From positions 186,001 through 250,000 of the forward strand of contig DIUZ01000026.1 of assembly GCA_002423205.1 (NCBI GenBank): 64,000 bases of DNA. Reading direction: 5' to 3'. Source of the stretch: Micavibrio sp. UBA6145. GTDB lineage: Bacteria; Pseudomonadota; Alphaproteobacteria; Micavibrionales; UBA1664. Within the stretch, counting starts at the first letter, position 1; the number at the start of each line of letters is the position of its first letter. The notes beneath the pieces are model-generated. The model saw only the letters and a list, made by a program, of their open reading frames with translations, had not been told where the DNA came from and did no database searches. Below are positions 59,838 to 64,000 of the stretch, piece after piece. The translations under genes were made by a program, and so were the position numbers.

Positions 59838-60962
59838 ATGAGCATTGGCACCAAACTACAAAAATGGACCCGCGCTGGCCTGATCACTGCCGATCAGCAG
59901 GCCCGCATCCTTGAGTATGAAAAAATCTCCGCCGGCAACCGCTGGCGTCTGGGTCTGGCGGGTGCCGGGCTTATCTCCATTCTCCTTGGTATTGCCCTGA
60001 TCGTCGCCGCCAACTGGCAGGACATCCCGTGGCAGGCCAAGCTCGCCGTGCATTTCATCGTCAACGCAACGCTGACCTTTCTTGTTTTCCGCTGGTGGCA
60101 TGAACCCGCGCGGGATCATCACCGCGAAATCGCCCTTGGTGCCCTCTGGGGCCTGACCCTGACCTTCATTGCCCTGATGGGTCAGACCTTCCAGCTTGGC
60201 GGACAGGCTTACGAAGCCCTGCGCCTCTGGTTCTGGCTGACCACGCCGATGATTTTGCTGTTCGCGCAAAGCCGTGGCATCGCGCGTCTTTGGGCCGTCG
60301 CGTTTGTCTTTTACGTTCCCTACGACATCATCAGCTGGACGCTGGATAACACCATCAACCCTGCCGCGGAACAGACCGTCGTTCTGGCCACCGCCATTCT
60401 GGTGCCCTTGGGCGCATGGGCCATCGGCGCGGTACCGCGTCTTGCGGTCAACCGTCCCACCATTGCCCGCATGTTGCGGCGTCTCGGCATGCTGCTGGCA
60501 TTCGCAACCGGTCTCGCTGCCGGCGTAGGTTACTATGGCCGCACATCGTTCGAAGTACCGATGATTGCCGTGCTGATGGCGGGCATCGTCATCCTTGCGC
60601 GTCAGGTCTTGCGCAAATGGCACCCCGGCAGCGATGACCGCAGCAACATCGACATACTCTGCCTGTCCGCACTTTTCGTCTGTCTTCCCTTTATCGCCCC
60701 CATCAAAAGCGATGTCGTCGCGGCCGTGCATTTCATCGCGCTTTGCCTTTTGGCCGGTGCATTGTTCCAGCAACAGGGCCGCTCGAACCTGGTCAGTCTG
60801 ATGATCTCACTGGTCACGCTGCGCCTGTTCGTCGTGTTCATTGAATTGTTCGGCACCATGATGATGTCGGGCTTCGGCCTGATCGCCGCCGGCCTGATCC
60901 TCATGGGGCTGGTGCGCATGGGCAAGCACCTGGACAAAATTTTAAAGGCACGGCTCGGATGA
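59838..60962 (+). CDS. DUF2157 domain membrane protein
   Basis: The 374-residue protein has a soluble N-terminal 45 residues (WTRAGLITADQQARILEYEK), matching the DUF2157 pattern that ends in a helix-turn-like segment, followed by about ten transmembrane segments (GLAGAGLISILLGIALIVAANW onward). The family's function is unknown. It overlaps the GDYXXLXY gene by four bases. In other proteobacteria, as I recall, DUF2157, DUF4401 and GDYXXLXY genes are neighbours; a separate DUF4401 gene is absent here, though the long membrane region could cover that part. Confidence 0.82.
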   Translation: MSIGTKLQKWTRAGLITADQQARILEYEKISAGNRWRLGLAGAGLISILLGIALIVAANWQDIPWQAKLAVHFIVNATLTFLVFRWWHEPARDHHREIALGALWGLTLTFIALMGQTFQLGGQAYEALRLWFWLTTPMILLFAQSRGIARLWAVAFVFYVPYDIISWTLDNTINPAAEQTVVLATAILVPLGAWAIGAVPRLAVNRPTIARMLRRLGMLLAFATGLAAGVGYYGRTSFEVPMIAVLMAGIVILARQVLRKWHPGSDDRSNIDILCLSALFVCLPFIAPIKSDVVAAVHFIALCLLAGALFQQQGRSNLVSLMISLVTLRLFVVFIELFGTMMMSGFGLIAAGLILMGLVRMGKHLDKILKARLG

Positions 60963-61417
60963 CACGCACGCGCATTTTGTACCTTGCCGCCCTGCTTCTG
61001 CCGCTGCTTTTCCTCGGCCTTCAATGCGCATACCTGTTTTATGTGCGCACCACCGCACCGGTCTACAGTGTCGTGCTCAAGGCGTATGACCCGCGCGATT
61101 ATGTGTATGGCCGCTTCATGCAGTACCGCTATGACTGGGATCATGCCGAAAGCCAGAAACCCGCAAACATCGAAAAACATGACCTGCCGGAAACCGGGCG
61201 TTTCTATCTGCCTGAACACGCCGCGCTTGATCTTCAGGACATGCTGCGTGAACAGGAAAAAACCAAGTTCGTCGCCTATGTCAGTTTTATGGGTAAGAAG
61301 GCCATCATCCGCGACCTGCATGTCGACGGCAAAAAATGGCAGGACGCATGGACCGAATGGCGCAATCGTCAGGCTCCGCCGCCATGCGCCGCAGGAACGC
61401 CCGGCTGCGCGCACTAA
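60959..61417 (+). CDS. GDYXXLXY family membrane-anchored protein
   Basis: The 152-residue protein has one N-terminal membrane anchor (ILYLAALLLPLLFLGLQCAYL). The family motif is in YDPRDYVYGRFMQYRYDW, where GDYxxLxY appears as a variant with RDY and QYRYDW. The C-terminal part (FVAYVSFMGKKAIIRDLHVD) is beta-rich and probably periplasmic. It ends in a cysteine-containing tail (PPPCAAGTPGCAH) that could form a disulfide or bind metal. It is translationally coupled to the DUF2157 gene, and the two probably act together. Confidence 0.8.
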   Translation: MTRTRILYLAALLLPLLFLGLQCAYLFYVRTTAPVYSVVLKAYDPRDYVYGRFMQYRYDWDHAESQKPANIEKHDLPETGRFYLPEHAALDLQDMLREQEKTKFVAYVSFMGKKAIIRDLHVDGKKWQDAWTEWRNRQAPPPCAAGTPGCAH

Positions 61418-61456
61418 ACGCTTGAAGCACTACGCCAAAACAAACACAATGCGTGT

Positions 61457-63043
61457 ATGACCGAACGTTATGACGCAATTGTTGTAGGCATGGGCCATCA
61501 GGGCCTGATTGCCGCGAATCTGCTGGCACAGGAAGGCCTGTCCGTGGCCGTGCTTGATGTCGCATCACCCGTGCCGGGCGGTTTTTCGTATGACATATTC
61601 GCCGAAGGTTTCCGCACCGGACCCTGCGCACACGCGCCCGTTCCGGTTGACCAGAATCTCGCCGATCGCCTCGGCCTTGAAGAACGCGGCTTCACCATGA
61701 AGCCTGAACAGACATCCAGCTTCGCGCCTTTGTCCATCGACCCCGGCCAGTATCTGTTCGCCACATCATCCCGCGCCGCAACCCAGCGCGAACTGGCAAA
61801 ATTCAGCCAGAAAGACGCCGACACCTTCATGGCATTCTCGGATGAGGTCCACAGCCTCGCCCAGATCCTCGACACCGTTGCCGGCACACTGCCGCCGTAC
61901 ACACAGGACGGCTGGAAAGATTTATGGGGCGTCTTTGAAACCGGGCGTCTTCTGGCCGAAGGCGGCGAAGCCGCGCAACTGATGTTCGCGCGCCTGATGA
62001 ATTCATCGCTGGAACAGGCCGTCGGCGACATGTTCGAAAACGACGCCGTACGCGGTTTCGTGTCGGTGCAGGCAACCCTCGCCTCAATGACCGTACCCAA
62101 CCGCAAGGGGTCTGCGGCTTCACTCATCCAATACATGCTCTCGCTCGGCGGGCACCGACCGTATCGCGGCGACTGGCAACCTTTGCGCGGCTCGCTGCAC
62201 CATTACTTACGTGCGCTGACGCAGGGCGCGCTCGACCGCGATGTTGCGTTCTTTCCGGGTCAGGTCGCCGAAAGCTTCATCATCCAGGACGAACGCATTA
62301 CCGGCGTCAAAATCACGGACGGCGAAGTGATCGAGGCCGGCATGGTCGTCGCCGACATCAATCCCCTGACCCTTTTCGACCAGATGATCGGTTCGACCAA
62401 ACTGCCGACCGAACTCCAGACCCGCCTGCAACCTTTGCGTCAGGGCGGCGGTTTCGTGCGCATGAAACTGGCCCTGTCCGACCTGCCCAAATTCACATCA
62501 TCTGAAAACACCACCGTCATGAACGGCGAAATCCTGATCGGCGCATCGCCGTCCTATATTGCTGCGGCCCGGTCCGACGCCAAGGCCGAAGGCGGCTCGC
62601 ACCGCCCGGTGGTCAGCCTGGTCATTCCGTCCCTGACATCCGACGAACTGGCCCCCAAGGGCAAACACGTCGCATCCCTGATCGCCCAGTATTACGAACC
62701 CGGCCTGCCCAACGACCCCGACAACTGGGGTGCCATTGCCGATTCCGTCTACGGCGCGCTGGAAAACGTCGCACCGGGCTTCTCCCGCCTGGTCGATACG
62801 GCCGCTGTTTACATGGGTGACAACATGGCCCGCACCATCGGCCCCATCAACCGCGAGGCTTTGGGCGGCGGCCACCCGCTGACCCAGCTTTTCGGCGGGC
62901 TTTTCGGACATCACGGGATCGGCGCGGGCGTGCCTTTGACCAATCTGGTCGTCTGCGGCTACGGGCCGGAGGCATCGGCCAGCCCACACCTCAACCGCGG
63001 CGGCGAAAATGCCGCCCGCGCAGTCATGCAAAACGCCGCCTGA
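61457..63043 (+). CDS. FAD-dependent oxidoreductase of the phytoene dehydrogenase (CrtI/PYROXD2) type
   Basis: The 528-residue protein has an N-terminal dinucleotide-binding motif, YDAIVVGMGHQGLIAANLLA, followed by ARG/GG-like VPGGFSYDIFAEGFRTGP. The long middle region includes GGHRPYRGDWQPLRGSL. The C-terminal flavin motif NREALGGGHPLTQLF and the end NLVVCGYGPEASASPHLN are like PYROXD2-type proteins rather than true desaturases. No carotenoid genes lie nearby, so a desaturase role is not supported. It starts 39 bases after the GDYXXLXY gene. Confidence 0.82.
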   Translation: MTERYDAIVVGMGHQGLIAANLLAQEGLSVAVLDVASPVPGGFSYDIFAEGFRTGPCAHAPVPVDQNLADRLGLEERGFTMKPEQTSSFAPLSIDPGQYLFATSSRAATQRELAKFSQKDADTFMAFSDEVHSLAQILDTVAGTLPPYTQDGWKDLWGVFETGRLLAEGGEAAQLMFARLMNSSLEQAVGDMFENDAVRGFVSVQATLASMTVPNRKGSAASLIQYMLSLGGHRPYRGDWQPLRGSLHHYLRALTQGALDRDVAFFPGQVAESFIIQDERITGVKITDGEVIEAGMVVADINPLTLFDQMIGSTKLPTELQTRLQPLRQGGGFVRMKLALSDLPKFTSSENTTVMNGEILIGASPSYIAAARSDAKAEGGSHRPVVSLVIPSLTSDELAPKGKHVASLIAQYYEPGLPNDPDNWGAIADSVYGALENVAPGFSRLVDTAAVYMGDNMARTIGPINREALGGGHPLTQLFGGLFGHHGIGAGVPLTNLVVCGYGPEASASPHLNRGGENAARAVMQNAA

Positions 63044-63045
63044 CA

Positions 63046-63100
63046 GACGCTTTAGCGTCGTGATTTAACACCCCATGACGCTTTAGCGTCTTGATTTAAC
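63046..63100. repeat. Tandem 31-base repeat with a palindromic core
   Basis: The perfect palindrome-type hairpin GACGCTTTAGCGTC occurs at 63046-63059 and 63077-63090, exactly 31 bases apart. Each copy is followed by one variable base and TGATTTAAC. The 24-base unit matches with one difference. The copies begin three bases after the oxidoreductase stop and end 21 bases before the next gene. Confidence 0.75.
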
Positions 63101-63121
63101 CACCGTTTTCCGCCATTCCTT

Positions 63122-63526
63122 ATGGTCATGAAATTCATTCTTCAAAGCCTGCTTGGCGTTCTGTCGCCGCTGTCCTTCATGCTGCTGGTCTGGCGCAAGG
63201 GCGAATTCGTCGGCACCGACCAGATCGGCAACAAGTATTACCGTGGCACCGCCCGCAAGGGTTACAACCACGACCGCCGCTGGGTCGTCTATAAAGACGA
63301 ACCGCAGGCCAGCGCCGTCCCGCCGGAATGGCATGGCTGGCTGCATCATCAGACCGATGCCGTACCGACATCCGACGGCACATCATTCCGCAAACCCTGG
63401 CAAATCGGCTGGCGTCCGAACCTGACGGGTACCGAACTTGCTTACCGCCCGCCGGGCCATGAACTGTCTGGCGGCAAACGCGCCAAGGCCACCGGCGATT
63501 ACCAGGCATGGAGGCCTGAACAATGA
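63122..63526 (+). CDS. NADH:ubiquinone oxidoreductase accessory subunit (NDUFA12/17.2 kDa type)
   Basis: The 134-residue protein matches the B17.2/NDUFA12 subunit of complex I, which alphaproteobacteria share with mitochondria. Family residues are visible in VGTDQIGNKYYRG, RRWVVYKDE, VPPEWHGWLHHQTD, FRKPWQIGWRPNLTGT and YRPPGHELSGGKRA. The start may be ATG 63122 or 63128. It overlaps mlaD as ATGA, the usual alphaproteobacterial neighbour as I remember it. Confidence 0.93.
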   Translation: MVMKFILQSLLGVLSPLSFMLLVWRKGEFVGTDQIGNKYYRGTARKGYNHDRRWVVYKDEPQASAVPPEWHGWLHHQTDAVPTSDGTSFRKPWQIGWRPNLTGTELAYRPPGHELSGGKRAKATGDYQAWRPEQ

Positions 63527-64000
63527 AACGCAACATCATCGAAACGGTTCTGGGCGCTGTCGTCCTGGTTGTCGCCGCGGGATTCCTGATCTACTCGACC
63601 AGTTCGTCCAATACCGGCGCTATCGCAGGGTATGACGTCAATGTCGCCTTCAACGAAATCGGCGGACTTAAAACCGGGGACGATGTCCGCGTCGGCGGCG
63701 TCAAGGTCGGCACGGTCAGAGACATCAATCTCGATCCCGCCACATACCGCGCCAAAGTTGTCATGACCATCGACAACAAAATCAAACTGCCGATGGATAC
63801 AGCAGCCCGCGTGTCGTCGGAATCGCTGATGGGCGGTAACTACCTTGCGCTCGATCCGGGCGGCGATGAAGAAAACATCCGCGCCGGCGGCACTGTCCAG
63901 TATTCGCAGGACGCGCAAAATCTTGAATCCCTTCTTGGTAAATTCATCTTCTCGATGAACGGCGACAAGAAAGACGAAGGCAAGGCTGCGGTATCTGTAC
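63523..64000 (+). CDS. mlaD: MlaD-type lipid transport substrate-binding protein (partial)
   Basis: The first 159 codons are present and run off the window. The product has an N-terminal membrane anchor (IIETVLGAVVLVVAAGFLIY) and the MCE domain: YDVNVAFNEIGGLKTGDDV, VGGVKVGTVRDINLD, KVVMTIDNKIKLPMDT and SLMGGNYLALDPGGDEE. MlaD is the periplasmic component of the Mla system, which keeps outer-membrane lipid asymmetry. Other mla genes are not visible here; in alphaproteobacteria mlaD is often separate from the mlaEF genes. Confidence 0.92.
   Translation, partial: MKRNIIETVLGAVVLVVAAGFLIYSTSSSNTGAIAGYDVNVAFNEIGGLKTGDDVRVGGVKVGTVRDINLDPATYRAKVVMTIDNKIKLPMDTAARVSSESLMGGNYLALDPGGDEENIRAGGTVQYSQDAQNLESLLGKFIFSMNGDKKDEGKAAVSV

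Noticed and set aside
61457..63043. Carotenoid biosynthesis role for the CrtI-like oxidoreductase
   Set aside because: No crtB, crtE or other carotenoid genes are nearby and the sequence is closer to PYROXD2-type proteins.
1..64000. tRNA, rRNA, CRISPR arrays, insertion sequences or prophage
   Set aside because: I scanned the intergenic gaps and found no cloverleaf with a GTTCGA-type arm, no repeat-spacer pattern, no transposase or integrase and no phage structural gene.

Overview
The window is a chromosomal segment of a Gram-negative bacterium, almost certainly an alphaproteobacterium. The evidence is family content and gene order: AddAB instead of RecBCD, a ChvI/ChvG pair next to rapZ, ihfB and pyrF leading into trpFBA-accD-folC, a complex I accessory subunit (NDUFA12 type) followed by mlaD, class II EPSP synthase, and clpS-clpA. 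Base composition looks moderately GC-rich (about 55-60% by eye). A deep-branching lineage, for example a Micavibrio-like one, is possible but only a guess. I see no rRNA, tRNA, CRISPR array, insertion sequence or prophage. Most genes sit in tight operons with 1-8 base overlaps.

Layout. 1-6862: end of a sugar nucleotidyltransferase-like gene, then addB, addA and trxA (recombination and thioredoxin). 6859-11945 (minus): an SDR oxidoreductase, rsmA, surA and uvrD. 11970-15692: pyrC, a DUF2726 protein, an uncharacterised HEXXH protein and a second cytidylate-kinase-like P-loop protein. 15879-23975: ihfB, pyrF, trpF, trpB, trpA, a TonB-dependent receptor, accD and folC. 23982-31589: a HipA-like kinase without HipB, a receiver-dead OmpR-type regulator, chvI, chvG, rapZ, a run of four hairpins, a GAF histidine kinase and its single-domain response regulator.

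31605-43487: ahcY, a lone ClpA-D1-like AAA+ ATPase with a small membrane protein, engB, rmuC, def-fmt-truA, radA, a Tat-type phosphoesterase, an uncharacterised GNAT-like protein, a TRIC channel and a DUF4282 protein. 43600-49461: a DUF486 protein, aroA, a GNAT, a YjdF-like protein, cmk, rpsA and two very small membrane proteins. 49528-54908 (minus): an acyl-CoA ligase, and an amino-acid-type ABC transporter with two tandem binding proteins headed by a wHTH regulator. 54949-64000: unknown proteins, two hairpin-rich gaps, a FlgO-like lipoprotein, clpS-yciI-clpA, a DUF2157/GDYXXLXY pair, a CrtI-like oxidoreductase, a tandem palindromic repeat, NDUFA12 and the start of mlaD.

Two themes stand out. 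First, clusters I remember as contiguous in other alphaproteobacteria (addBA-trxA; folC-accD-trpABF-ihfB; rpsA-cmk-aroA; surA-pdxA-rsmA; chvIG-hprK-rapZ-PTS) are here split, missing members or carrying inserted genes. Second, several intergenic gaps hold perfect hairpins, mostly with four-base loops: 29713-29800, 55614-55686, 55961-56033, 63046-63090, and a Shine-Dalgarno-sequestering hairpin before a 25-residue hydrophobic peptide at 49384. These are the best candidates for undescribed regulatory RNA or repeat elements.
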